Of a stretch of DNA of 23,738 bases, positions 1 through 8,581 are shown piece after piece. Location of the stretch: positions 1-23,738 of the forward strand of contig JAEOTL010000207.1 in the NCBI GenBank assembly GCA_016839845.1, written 5' to 3'. The notes below the pieces were generated by a model. It made no database searches and was not told the origin of the DNA. It saw only the letters and a program-made list of their open reading frames with translations. The stretch is from Promethearchaeota archaeon (lineage in GTDB: Archaea > Asgardarchaeota > Lokiarchaeia > Sigynarchaeales > SOKP01). A program made the position numbers and the translations under genes. Position 1 is the first letter of the stretch. The number at the start of each line of letters is the position of its first letter.

Positions 1-565
1 AATCTATAACTGCAAATGAGTTATTTTTCTCAATTATACTATATACTTCTTCTAAAGGTATTATTTCATGTTCTGGGTCAATTTCTTCACTAACGGTTAA
101 AACTCTCATATATGGTGTACCTTTCCAAGATGTTTCCCACTTTTTATAATATTTATCCTCTATGAAGAATTTTCTACTTAAATCAGCGAATTTTTTAGCA
201 TCAGGCCCTTCATAATTCTCCTTAACGATGAAAGGAAGATCAAACATCATAAACGGATCAGGCAAAGCATATTGGCTTCCAAGGGTTATTACAAATCGTT
301 TTCTACTAACCTCACTAAATTTTTCAATTAATTCCTTTTTATCAATATTAACTTCATTAGCAATTTTAGAAATATTTACCCCCTCTGGAAAAACAGGGAG
401 AAGTTGGGCTATTTTTGCAATTTCGGGGCTATACATGAGGCTTAAATATTCAATGTATGTTTCTGTAGGCTCATCGTTTTCATCTGTCGGAATTGAATGC
501 GGTTTCCTTATCAATTTTTTGGCAATTTTTATTAAGTCTTCTTTATGCTCTTCATTTACAATCAT
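1..565 (-). CDS. Winged-helix N-terminal 4Fe-4S binding protein (partial, C-terminus beyond window)
   Basis: An open frame runs from ATG at 565 leftwards to the window edge, giving 188 residues without a stop. The N-terminus (residues about 40-100) looks like a small winged helix: SPEIAKIAQLLPVFPEGVNISKIANEV followed by a helix with KELIEKF. Next come a region with YALPDPFMMFDLPF, the short strand MRVLTV and the segment IIPLEEVYSIIEKNNSFAVID. This order matches a prokaryotic family in which a winged-helix half precedes a Cys-rich 4Fe-4S half; the Cys motifs would follow directly after the visible end, so the cluster half is not seen. The partner and reaction are unknown. Codon and base use match the neighbours. 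The gene has its own promoter and is separate from hypF by 138 bp. Family assignment is from recall of the pattern, not a search. Confidence 0.6.
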   Translation of the reverse strand, partial: MIVNEEHKEDLIKIAKKLIRKPHSIPTDENDEPTETYIEYLSLMYSPEIAKIAQLLPVFPEGVNISKIANEVNIDKKELIEKFSEVSRKRFVITLGSQYALPDPFMMFDLPFIVKENYEGPDAKKFADLSRKFFIEDKYYKKWETSWKGTPYMRVLTVSEEIDPEHEIIPLEEVYSIIEKNNSFAVID

Positions 566-597
566 CTTTCTCAACAAATTCTAATAATTGACTTTAG

Positions 598-612
598 TAT
601 TTATATATATGA
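598..612 (-). promoter_or_regulatory. TATA-like promoter of the 4Fe-4S protein gene
   Basis: On the minus strand the stretch TTCATATATATAAAT lies about 35-45 bp before the ATG at 565. This is the distance expected for an archaeal TATA box giving a short 5' leader. No other features are seen in the hypF-side intergenic DNA. Confidence 0.4.
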
Positions 613-703
613 AATCCGCTTTAATATCATTATTATTGTGTCTTCCTTTAAAGCTAATTGTCATAAATAACTGCTATATGAAAAGTCTTTGGAATTCCTT
701 ATC

Positions 704-3100
704 TTACTCTTTATGATGTGCAAATATTCCCCCTATTAATTGCCCAGTGCTTATTCCGGCATCGCCAGGGGAGATTGTATTGTGCTCTAAAAAAATTAAA
801 CCTGATCGGAGTACTTTCTGCTTGATAGCACTTGAAAATGAATAATTAAATGCAACACCGCCAGTTAATCCTATTTTTTTCGTATTATTCTCATTGGCTA
901 ATTTTACTGCAGTTTCGGCGAAAGCTTTTCCAAACTCAAATTGAAACTTAGCAGCAATATCCTCTTTTTTAAACTTACCCTCTTTTATTAAAGCGATTAT
1001 ATCCAAGATCAGATCTGATGATTTGATAATATAGATGCCATCCTTCTTGGTGATTCCTATTTCTAACTCAACATTTTCAGGATTCCCTTTCACTGCCAAG
1101 CCTTCTAGCTTCATCGCAGGTTCTCCTCTGTAAGTTTTTATTTTTGATGCTCCCAATAAGTAGGATACTGTATCAAGAATTCTTCCCGTAGAACTGGTCA
1201 AGGGGATATTTGGTGAAGGTAACTGAGTTTTTACTTGCATATATTGAGAAATTAAGGTTTTTAATTCAGTATTTTTATGCTCTAGATCATTTTCCAATTT
1301 TAACTTCTTAAAAATGTTTTCAGATTCTTCTAAACCCAAGGAATTTAGTATAATGGAAGCAACCATACGAGCAGGATATTTTGTACATCGATCTCCCCCT
1401 ATCATTGGTTGATATTCTAGGTGGGCTAAACGTTTATAATCATCATAGGAAGATAATAATATTTCACCCCCCCATATGTTACCATCGTCTCCGTAACCAA
1501 TTCCATCAGTAGCGATCCCTATTATGTTTTCGTGTTTTTCCACATTATTTTCAGCCTGTAACGCCAAAATGTGTGCATAATGGTGTTGCATTTTGTAGAC
1601 TTCACAATTATATTGGTTTCCTAGTTCACTGGCTAGCTTTGTAGTAATAAATTCTGGATGGGCGTCACAGGCAATGAATTCAATTTCAGAATCGTCAATT
1701 TGTAAAAGTTTTTTCATATGAAAAAGGGCTTCCTTAAGAAAGTCATAAGTTTCTAAATGGGTAACATTTCCAATGTGCTGTGTTGGGAAAATCCGATTCC
1801 TTCTTAAAATTGCACCTGTAGTTGCTAGTAGAGGCCCTGTGGCAATGGCTCCAGGAATATCTACCTTAAACGGCAACGATAGATATTCGGGTACATAACC
1901 CCTTGATCTTCGAATTAATTTTACTTTGTTATCATGAACTCTTAAGACACTATCATCTGCTCTTTGGTGAATTGGCCTGTTATGAAGTAAGAATACATCT
2001 GCGAGATCTTTGAGTTGTTCAAAAATTAAGCTATTTTCAATAGCCATTGGAATATATGATTTATTCCCACTGGTATACACTAAAGGTTTTTTTCCAACTT
2101 TATTAAATAATAAGTGATGAATACCTGAATAAGGAAGCATAACTCCAACATTATTTAATCCAGGAGCAATCTGATCCCCAATTATTGAATTATCCGTTAA
2201 ATTTCTTCTATTTAAGAGAACAATGGGTCGACGAAAGGAGGTTAACAAATCACGATCTGTAGGTGTAATTACTAAGACTTTATCTACTACATCTAAATTC
2301 GGCACCATCAATGCAAATGGTTTGTATTTTCTATCACCCTTTCTCTTTCGGAGTTTTAAAATAGAATCATTATCACTTAAACAGACTGCATGAACCCCAC
2401 CTATCCCTTTTACAGCTACAATCTCTCCGTTATTTATCCTTTCAGCAGTCTCTTGTAGAACTGATTTGATCGATTTATCATTAATTATTTCTCCTCTCCT
2501 ATTATAGAGCTTGTAATGAGGACCACAAACAGAACAAGCGAATGTCTGAGCGTGAAACCTCCTATTCGAGAAATCTGAATATTCTGTAATACAAGATTCA
2601 GGTTCTGCTTGCTCGCAAAAAGGAAAGTCAATCATGGTACTGCGTTCTCTATCATATGGTAATTCAGTGACAGTAGTAAATCTAGGTCCACATACCGCAC
2701 ATGCAACAAAAGGGTAATTAAAGTATTTTGGTAGCTTGGGGTTTAGCATGTCGTTAATACAGTCGTCACACATTGCGATATCTGGAGGTAAAGTCAAACT
2801 AATTCCCCGCCCTTGTTCGCTTTTCTCAATTTGTAATGAAGTAAAAACTATATTAGATTCGACTTTCTTCGTTTTTATTTCCTCTATATAACTAATCTTT
2901 GGCTTTTTCGTCCAAATTTCATCAAGAAATGCTTGAATTCTTCCCATTTCTCCCTGTATTACTAATTTAACACCCGCATTACCACGATTTAAAATCTTTC
3001 CTTTAAAATTAAAACCGTGAGCAAGATTAAACAGAAATGGTCTAAAGCCAACCCCTTGAACAATACCCGTGATTTCTATTTCTATAGTATTTATTTTCAT
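704..3100 (-). CDS. hypF: [NiFe]-hydrogenase maturation carbamoyltransferase HypF
   Basis: HypF uses carbamoyl phosphate and ATP to carbamoylate the C-terminal Cys of HypE, the first step in making the CN ligands of the NiFe site. The 798 residues are full family length and show all domains in order: acylphosphatase (residues 1-90, GIVQGVGFRPF with the catalytic Arg20, and Asn38), zinc-finger region (Cys111, 114, 134, 137, 162, 170, 189, 192), YrdC-like domain (about 205-400) and Kae1/TsaD-like domain (about 410-790, with QHHYAH at 505-510 and the late GLTGGVAFN motif). One detail is odd: in the second zinc finger the first Cys pair is spaced C-x7-C (162/170), not the usual C-x2-C. The gene follows hypD on the same strand after 333 bp. 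The start ATG at 3100 fits the usual HypF N-terminus. Confidence 0.96.
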   Translation of the reverse strand: MKINTIEIEITGIVQGVGFRPFLFNLAHGFNFKGKILNRGNAGVKLVIQGEMGRIQAFLDEIWTKKPKISYIEEIKTKKVESNIVFTSLQIEKSEQGRGISLTLPPDIAMCDDCINDMLNPKLPKYFNYPFVACAVCGPRFTTVTELPYDRERSTMIDFPFCEQAEPESCITEYSDFSNRRFHAQTFACSVCGPHYKLYNRRGEIINDKSIKSVLQETAERINNGEIVAVKGIGGVHAVCLSDNDSILKLRKRKGDRKYKPFALMVPNLDVVDKVLVITPTDRDLLTSFRRPIVLLNRRNLTDNSIIGDQIAPGLNNVGVMLPYSGIHHLLFNKVGKKPLVYTSGNKSYIPMAIENSLIFEQLKDLADVFLLHNRPIHQRADDSVLRVHDNKVKLIRRSRGYVPEYLSLPFKVDIPGAIATGPLLATTGAILRRNRIFPTQHIGNVTHLETYDFLKEALFHMKKLLQIDDSEIEFIACDAHPEFITTKLASELGNQYNCEVYKMQHHYAHILALQAENNVEKHENIIGIATDGIGYGDDGNIWGGEILLSSYDDYKRLAHLEYQPMIGGDRCTKYPARMVASIILNSLGLEESENIFKKLKLENDLEHKNTELKTLISQYMQVKTQLPSPNIPLTSSTGRILDTVSYLLGASKIKTYRGEPAMKLEGLAVKGNPENVELEIGITKKDGIYIIKSSDLILDIIALIKEGKFKKEDIAAKFQFEFGKAFAETAVKLANENNTKKIGLTGGVAFNYSFSSAIKQKVLRSGLIFLEHNTISPGDAGISTGQLIGGIFAHHKE

Positions 3101-3433
3101 CAGTTAACTGTCGGTATTATGCTAAATAAGTTTTATTTCAAAATAAAATTAACATTTTTTATAGCTGTTAAAATAGGTAAAAAAGTCATATTGACAAGCA
3201 TCTTATCAAGGGCAGACAGTTTTTGTAACATAAAGAAATATGGAGTATGAATCCAGATTGGATTCTACTTACCCGGAAGTGTTTCTCCTTGGAATGGCAT
3301 ATTATATACCCCCTCCCCATTACTAGATGGTTTGGTGATTCTATATATAACAAAATCTATTTAAAGTACGAGAAAAATATGGAGAGTTTATCTCAGTGGG
3401 GAAAATTTCGAAAAATAAAGAAGACAATGTGGC
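3101..3433. other. hypF-hypD intergenic region, no supported gene
   Basis: 333 bp lie between hypD and hypF. No hypC- or hypA-like frame is present on either strand. The short plus-strand frames here show no recognisable domain and overlap hypF or hypD antisense. A perfect 6-bp hairpin, GAATCC-AGATT-GGATTC, is at 3249-3265. Around 3270-3340 the sequence is locally less AT-rich, with a C-tract on the plus strand and TATA-like stretches near 3300-3310 and 3340-3350 that could serve hypF on the minus strand. A T-rich stretch after hypD (minus strand, about 3405-3420) could terminate hypD transcripts. Confidence 0.4.
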
Positions 3434-4525
3434 TTAACTATGATATTTAAAATAAATACTACATGTACCTTCTTGTGAAACCATGCATGGTCCGATTGGA
3501 TTTATTGGCGTACATTCTTCTCTAAATAATTCACACTCGTAAGGATAGAGTTTTCCAACCATTACTAAGTGACAAGAACAACCAGGTGGGATATCTTGAG
3601 ATTTTTCAATCTTGATATCAAATTTTTTGTCAGCATCAAATTCCTCATATCTATCCTTGATCTCTAGACCTCCATCATACACTCTTCCAATCCCTCTCCA
3701 TGGAGACGACACTGAGGAGTACACATCTTCAATAATTTGTTGAGCAATTAGGTTACCTTCAGGTTTCACCACACGAGAATATTCATTTAAAGTGTTATAT
3801 CGTTTGTTTTTTATCTGACTAAGCAACATAAATATTGTTAACAGAACATCATTAGGTTCAAATCCTGAAATTACATTAGGAATTTTATATCCTTGAGCAA
3901 AAATCTCATACGGTTTCATGCCGATTATTGTTGAAACATGGCCAGGAGAAATAAACCCATCTATTCTTAGCTGAGATTGACTCATTAAAAGTTCCAATGC
4001 GGCGGGTATCAATTTATGTGCGCAAATTACAGAGAAATTAGAGGGAGGGCCAGCCTGAATTTCATATCCGATGAGAGGGGCGGTAGTTTCAAAACCTATT
4101 GCAAAAAATATTACCTCTTTATTAGGATTTTCTTCCGCGATTGTAATAGCATCATGAGGACTATAAATAATTCGAACATCGGCACCTTTAGCTTTGAGTT
4201 CTGCCAAAGATATATTAGTGGCAGGTACTCGAATCATATCTCCGAAGGTTGTGATTATTGTATTATCTCGTTTTCCCAGCTCTACAGCTTTATCAATATC
4301 AGCAGCTGGACAGATGCAAACAGGACATCCTGGTCCTGAAAGGATCTCAATTTCCTTAGGTAAAAGAGTACGTAACCCATATTTAGATATTGTATGTTCA
4401 TGGGTTCCACAAACGTGCATAAATTTAATTGGTTTATTAATATCATTAACTAGTGAATTTATAGAGTTAATAATCTTTTTAGTAAATTCTTTACTGCGAA
4501 GTATTTTTGTTCCAGGAATGTCCAT
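3434..4525 (-). CDS. hypD: [NiFe]-hydrogenase maturation protein HypD
   Basis: HypD, with HypC, is the iron-sulfur scaffold on which Fe(CN)2CO is assembled; it takes cyanide from HypE. The 363 residues are family length. Diagnostic motifs are visible: HVCGTHEH (Cys39), GPGCPVC (Cys67, Cys70), TTFGDM.RVP, GFETTAP, SPGHVS, and the C-terminal 4Fe-4S region with CSC followed by YECELF, ECTP, GPCMVS and EGTC. The gene starts at ATG 4525, preceded by a strong Shine-Dalgarno sequence, GGAGGT, some 10 nt upstream. It lies 22 bp downstream of hypE in the same direction, so the two are probably cotranscribed. The HypC partner is not in this window. Confidence 0.97.
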   Translation of the reverse strand: MDIPGTKILRSKEFTKKIINSINSLVNDINKPIKFMHVCGTHEHTISKYGLRTLLPKEIEILSGPGCPVCICPAADIDKAVELGKRDNTIITTFGDMIRVPATNISLAELKAKGADVRIIYSPHDAITIAEENPNKEVIFFAIGFETTAPLIGYEIQAGPPSNFSVICAHKLIPAALELLMSQSQLRIDGFISPGHVSTIIGMKPYEIFAQGYKIPNVISGFEPNDVLLTIFMLLSQIKNKRYNTLNEYSRVVKPEGNLIAQQIIEDVYSSVSSPWRGIGRVYDGGLEIKDRYEEFDADKKFDIKIEKSQDIPPGCSCHLVMVGKLYPYECELFREECTPINPIGPCMVSQEGTCSIYFKYHS

Positions 4526-4547
4526 TTATTTTTTACCTCCATTTAGA

Positions 4548-5600
4548 TTAACAAATTCTAGGAACTGGTTCTCCTATGGGCATGTCAACGAACCGTGTGC
4601 CCCCAACGATAGTTTTTAATAAAACTCGTTTAGGATTTTCAGCCTTAACTTCACCTATTATTTGAGCATCTCTTCCCAAAGAAGTAGATTGAATTTTTTT
4701 TAGAATTTCATGTGAGGAAGTTGGGTCAACGGCTAAGAGTGCCCTTCCCTCACATGCAATGTTATATGGATCTAATCCTAACATGTCACAAATTGCTTGT
4801 ACCTCCTTCTTTATTGGAATTTTTTCTTCCTCAATTAATATGCTTGTATTAGATTTATTTGCCCAATCGTTAAGAGCGCCAGCTATCCCTCCACGCGTAG
4901 GATCTTTCATTGCATGAATAAAGTTTCCTTGAATAAAATTCTTAATAGCATTAATTATATCTGATAATAGGGCAACGTCAGATTCTAATTCCGTAGAAAT
5001 ATTCAACCCCTCTCTTGAAGCCATAAGAGAAGTTCCATGATCCCCAATAGTACCTGTTATGATTATCTTGTCCCCTACCTTTACATTTTGATCTTCAATT
5101 TTTATCTTGCTGTCTTTAAGTCCAATGCCCGTTGTACTAATTATAATCTCATTTAAGGTTCCTCGGGGCATAACTTTTGTGTCTCCCGCGATAATTGCAA
5201 TGTTAGCATCTTTAGCTGTGCTATTAAGTGATTCAATTAGTTTACCAAGCTTATCGAATTCGAAACCTTCCTCAATTATAATCATCGAAGTGAGTGCAAT
5301 AGGGTCTCCTCCCATCATTAATATATCATTAACAGTTCCACAAACACTCAGTTTCCCGAGGTCTCCTCCTGGAAAAAAGATTGGAAAAACCGTATGCCCA
5401 TCGGCAGTTACAACTATTTCCTTCTCATAGTTTTTTAAAGGGATCGTAGCACCATCATCCAATTCCTCGACTCCAATACCATCATTTACTTTTTTCAAGT
5501 GAATATTCTTTGTGATAAACATAATAAGCTCTTCTTGTAAGCTACCCCCTGCGCCGTGAGCTAGCCTAATCACATTAGAACTTCCTTTTTTTTTGCTCAT
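4548..5600 (-). CDS. hypE: [NiFe]-hydrogenase maturation protein HypE
   Basis: HypE dehydrates the thiocarbamate formed by HypF to a thiocyanate and hands CN to HypD/HypC. It is an AIR-synthase-like (PurM fold) protein. Visible motifs are RLAHGAGG near the N-terminus, DGATIPL, the nucleotide-binding region with TADGHTVFPIFFPGGDLGKL and NDILMMGG, AGDTKVM, GDHGTSLMASREGL, MKDPTRGG, and the essential C-terminus ending PVPRIC, where the last Cys is the carbamoylated residue. I chose ATG at 5600 (350 residues); an in-frame TTG at 5615 would add five residues but has no ribosome binding site. No clear Shine-Dalgarno sequence is seen, so the gene may have a short or absent leader. hypD follows after 22 bp. 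Confidence 0.96.
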   Translation of the reverse strand: MSKKKGSSNVIRLAHGAGGSLQEELIMFITKNIHLKKVNDGIGVEELDDGATIPLKNYEKEIVVTADGHTVFPIFFPGGDLGKLSVCGTVNDILMMGGDPIALTSMIIIEEGFEFDKLGKLIESLNSTAKDANIAIIAGDTKVMPRGTLNEIIISTTGIGLKDSKIKIEDQNVKVGDKIIITGTIGDHGTSLMASREGLNISTELESDVALLSDIINAIKNFIQGNFIHAMKDPTRGGIAGALNDWANKSNTSILIEEEKIPIKKEVQAICDMLGLDPYNIACEGRALLAVDPTSSHEILKKIQSTSLGRDAQIIGEVKAENPKRVLLKTIVGGTRFVDMPIGEPVPRIC

Positions 5601-5679
5601 AATTGAAAAATACAAACAATAATTAAAAGAATTTAGGTTATAGCAAACAAATATTGCCTTAGTACGATGTGTTAAATAA

Positions 5680-5712
5680 AAAATGTATTAAAAAAAGTAT
5701 AAAAAAAATTTT
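5680..5712 (-). terminator. Poly-T terminator after the CCG-domain protein gene
   Basis: Immediately after the stop codon the minus strand reads T-runs of 6-8 bases in close series (TTTTTTTTATACTTTTTTT). This is the archaeal type of factor-independent terminator and separates the oxidoreductase operon from hypE. Confidence 0.55.
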
Positions 5713-7074
5713 TTAGGAAAATTCACAATCTTCTAAGATTTGTGTTATATCCATTACTGGTAATTTTTCTTCAGTTTCATCTGAAGCTTTGAATAAATTA
5801 TTTTTGCAGAACACACAGGCGCTAAGTAACATTTCAGCTTCTGTCTCAATTGCTTCTTTCATACGATCCGCATTAATTTCTTCCCAACATGCTACAGTTT
5901 CGTCAAGACGATTGCTAGCAATGTCAGAAGATATTTCTCCGTATAATGCTCTTACTCCTCCTCCGGCTCCGCAGCACCAAGACATTTCTCTGTTATGTTT
6001 CATTTCAATTAATTTAAGCCCTTCAATCATATTCATTAGCTCTCTTGGTTCATCAAGAACATCACAATATCGTCCAAGATGGCAGGGATCATGATAAGTA
6101 ACAACCAATGGGTCTTCTTTCGTACGCTTTTTATATCGTATTTTAATATTTTTCTCCTTTGCAATTCTTGGGATAAACTGGACTACATGACTAAGCTTAA
6201 ACCCGAGATCGCCCTCAATAAATCGAGGGTATTCAGTTGTGAATGTAGAAAAGCATCCCGCACATGAAAATATAATTTCCTTGATTCCAGATTTACGGAT
6301 CATGTCAACGTTATATTTCACAAGTTCCACAGCTTCATCTTCTACTCCAGTTCGAAATAGAACTGAGCCACAGCACTGTTCATCTGGAAAAACGATAAAT
6401 TCTACTCCCATTTTATCCAAAACACGACAGGTTGCTGAAACCAATTCGTTATTTCTATAAGCAGAAGTACACCCAACAAAGTAACCAACTACATTTTCTG
6501 TGTCTTCAGGTGTAACTGTCCCATTTCGAATTTTCTCATAAAGCGCCTTTCCACGCTCATAAGCGATACTCCCTTCTGTACATGCATCTCCTGCACACCA
6601 ATTATATCGGTCAGTTCCGCTTTCAAGGAATGGATTTTTGTGAGTTTTAACTGAATCCTTTAACGCACTGAGTTTTTCTGGCATAACTCCTTTTCTAACT
6701 GCCGTTCGTCGGTAAGTTTGGAATACTTCAAGTGTATCTATCCCTACTGGGCAGACGACACGACAATTTCCACAAAGCATGCAACGGTAAAGAGGATCTA
6801 TTAACCCTTCTTTATCAAATTTGATATCTTTTTTCGCTAATGATTTAAGAATCCTATTACGTCCACCCGCGTAATCTTTTTCAGAAAGAGTAGTGTTATA
6901 GACTCGACATACATGTCGACAATAACCACAGTGAGTACAACGCTCGAATGTTTTTTCTTCTTTTATTTTTGTAATAGGATCTAACAGATTTTCTTGATCA
7001 GGTGCGAAATAATCTGATCCTGGAGGTCCAGTAGTTACCACTTTTTCAATATCCTTAATTTTATCTTTACTCAT
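5713..7074 (-). CDS. HdrD/GlcF-like iron-sulfur protein with two CCG domains
   Basis: The protein carries electrons between a flavin dehydrogenase and another acceptor. With the start at 7074 it has 453 residues. Two 4Fe-4S ferredoxin motifs are present: CTHCGYCRHVC (Cys46, 49, 52, 56) and CMLCGNCRVVCP (Cys98, 101, 104, 108). Two CCG domains follow, one with GC..., EQCCGS and CAGC, the other with DPCHLGRYC, WCCGAGGG and CVFC. CCG domains in HdrB/HdrD hold noncubane clusters or a quinone/disulfide site. I prefer ATG 7074 to ATG 7089 because AGGAGA lies 6 nt before it; the upstream frame would translate through that site. It is 18 bp downstream of the FAD oxidase gene, so the two form a pair as in GlcD/GlcF or D-lactate dehydrogenases. 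The substrate cannot be read from sequence. Confidence 0.88.
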   Translation of the reverse strand: MSKDKIKDIEKVVTTGPPGSDYFAPDQENLLDPITKIKEEKTFERCTHCGYCRHVCRVYNTTLSEKDYAGGRNRILKSLAKKDIKFDKEGLIDPLYRCMLCGNCRVVCPVGIDTLEVFQTYRRTAVRKGVMPEKLSALKDSVKTHKNPFLESGTDRYNWCAGDACTEGSIAYERGKALYEKIRNGTVTPEDTENVVGYFVGCTSAYRNNELVSATCRVLDKMGVEFIVFPDEQCCGSVLFRTGVEDEAVELVKYNVDMIRKSGIKEIIFSCAGCFSTFTTEYPRFIEGDLGFKLSHVVQFIPRIAKEKNIKIRYKKRTKEDPLVVTYHDPCHLGRYCDVLDEPRELMNMIEGLKLIEMKHNREMSWCCGAGGGVRALYGEISSDIASNRLDETVACWEEINADRMKEAIETEAEMLLSACVFCKNNLFKASDETEEKLPVMDITQILEDCEFS

Positions 7075-7092
7075 TTTTAATCTCCTCATATT

Positions 7093-8550
7093 TTAATACA
7101 GTAATTTTGCTATTAAGAAAAGCATTAAAACTCTCCACCATTTCATCTTTGCTTTCACAAGTCTGTAAGAATTTAATAGATCATCAGGATCCAACTTATT
7201 TTTCAACTGTTTTAAGTAGGATGCCCTCTCAGAGTGAAATTTCAAAAAGTACATAGTATTAACGACTCCCATAGTATAGAGACTATCATTTTGTTTATAG
7301 GTATGTAGTGTTATATCATGAAATAATGCTTTAATACCAAAGAATTCTCGAGAGTCTTCTAAATCGGTGAGTCCAAATAGTTTTATTCTGTTGCCATCGG
7401 CTCCAGCGATCATATAAAATGCTTTATTATAATCATATTTTGATGTTTTTTTGTTATAAAAGTTATAGAAAGAGCCTATCCGTTCATCTGCAACCCAGTA
7501 TTCTTGAAAGAATAATGTATTACACCACCGACCAACATTAATCTCAGTATCAGCAATATCGCGCCATTTTTCCTTTAAGTACCATTCTTCAACTTCAAGC
7601 CCGTTTGATTGCGTTGCGGATTCTTTTGCAAACGCAACATTTTTTGAAGTGGTGTCTGGATCATCGAAATATACAACGTACACAAAATAATCTCTGGATG
7701 GGAAAGTCCAATGAGCGAATTTTTCGAAATTCTTGTCAGATAATGACAAAAAGAAAGGTTTATTCGTAGAATCATTTTTTAAAGTGGTATAATATTTGCT
7801 AGCATCTGCTATTGTTTTAAAGCTATAGCCTAGTATTTCCATTGATGTTCCAAGAGGAACCAATTCCATTTCTACTTCTGCAACCGCACCAAGAATACCA
7901 AAAGAACCTATTACATCATCCAATGTAACATCACCTTTAGAGTCTTTAGTAATTTTCTCGACAGTTCCATCAGGTTTGACAAATGTTAGGGAGATTATGG
8001 TATCTTTCATCATCCCATGCTTTATTACTCCGATACCAGCTCTTCCACTTGTAACCAAAAAACCACTTATACAAGAGGATTTATAACTTGTAGGATAGCA
8101 TTTTGGACTTAATCCATAATCCATTAAAGTTTCAATAAGCTTTAACCAGGAAATTCCTGCATCGCACCTAACTCTCAAATTTCCTACATCAACCTCATGA
8201 ACTTTATTCATCCTCCTAATGTCAATTAAGACTCCTCCCTTAGTTGGGGTTGATGCTGAAAAACATGAGGTTCCAGCGGCTCTTATTGTCATTGGTTTAG
8301 AATATTCATAACACTTTTTCATCAGTTTTGAAAGTTCTTCTGTATTAGCTGGTCGTACCACATGACTTGCTTGATATTCCTTTTTAAATTTATAATGATA
8401 TTTTGGTAGTAAAGCAAGATCTGACGCAGAAGCTTCAATCTCGTATGGATCGGTTGTTACATGTTCTGGAGTTATAAATTCCCGTAATTCATTAGTAAAA
8501 GCATCTACATTCCCAATTTCTTGTTCACTTTCAATTTCAGAAACATTCAT
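7093..8550 (-). CDS. GlcD-like FAD-linked oxidase (probable 2-hydroxyacid dehydrogenase flavoprotein)
   Basis: This is a member of the PCMH/VAO-type FAD-binding family (FAD_binding_4) related to glycolate oxidase GlcD and D-lactate dehydrogenases. In its 485 residues, the segment at about 60-240 shows the FAD fold: HVVRPANTEELSKLM, RAAGTSCFSAS, GGVLIDIRRMNKV, RCDAGISW, the SGFLVTSGRAGIG region, and GSFGILGAVAEVEMELVPLG. The C-terminal half has the cap-like substrate domain. The last 20 residues (KMKWWRVLMLFLIAKLLY at the end) are strongly hydrophobic and aromatic, which may tether the enzyme to the membrane. ATG 8550 is preceded by AAGGTGA. The gene lies between the six-helix membrane gene (31 bp upstream) and the CCG protein gene, making an apparent three-gene operon. 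The reaction is probably oxidation of lactate, glycolate or a similar acid. Confidence 0.85.
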   Translation of the reverse strand: MNVSEIESEQEIGNVDAFTNELREFITPEHVTTDPYEIEASASDLALLPKYHYKFKKEYQASHVVRPANTEELSKLMKKCYEYSKPMTIRAAGTSCFSASTPTKGGVLIDIRRMNKVHEVDVGNLRVRCDAGISWLKLIETLMDYGLSPKCYPTSYKSSCISGFLVTSGRAGIGVIKHGMMKDTIISLTFVKPDGTVEKITKDSKGDVTLDDVIGSFGILGAVAEVEMELVPLGTSMEILGYSFKTIADASKYYTTLKNDSTNKPFFLSLSDKNFEKFAHWTFPSRDYFVYVVYFDDPDTTSKNVAFAKESATQSNGLEVEEWYLKEKWRDIADTEINVGRWCNTLFFQEYWVADERIGSFYNFYNKKTSKYDYNKAFYMIAGADGNRIKLFGLTDLEDSREFFGIKALFHDITLHTYKQNDSLYTMGVVNTMYFLKFHSERASYLKQLKNKLDPDDLLNSYRLVKAKMKWWRVLMLFLIAKLLY

Positions 8551-8581
8551 TATTTAATTCACCTTAATTTTTAATAAGACT

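Noticed and set aside
228..584. Plus-strand open frame of 118 residues
   Set aside because: It is antisense to the better-supported minus-strand winged-helix/4Fe-4S gene and has no recognisable domain.
3101..3433. hypC or a tRNA in the hypF-hypD gap
   Set aside because: No MCL-type start with a HypC-like frame and no cloverleaf could be found on either strand.
3017..3450. Two short plus-strand frames between hypF and hypD
   Set aside because: They overlap hypF or hypD antisense, show no family features, and have no good ribosome site.
4016..4619. Plus-strand frames across hypD and hypE
   Set aside because: They are shadows of conserved maturation genes on the other strand.
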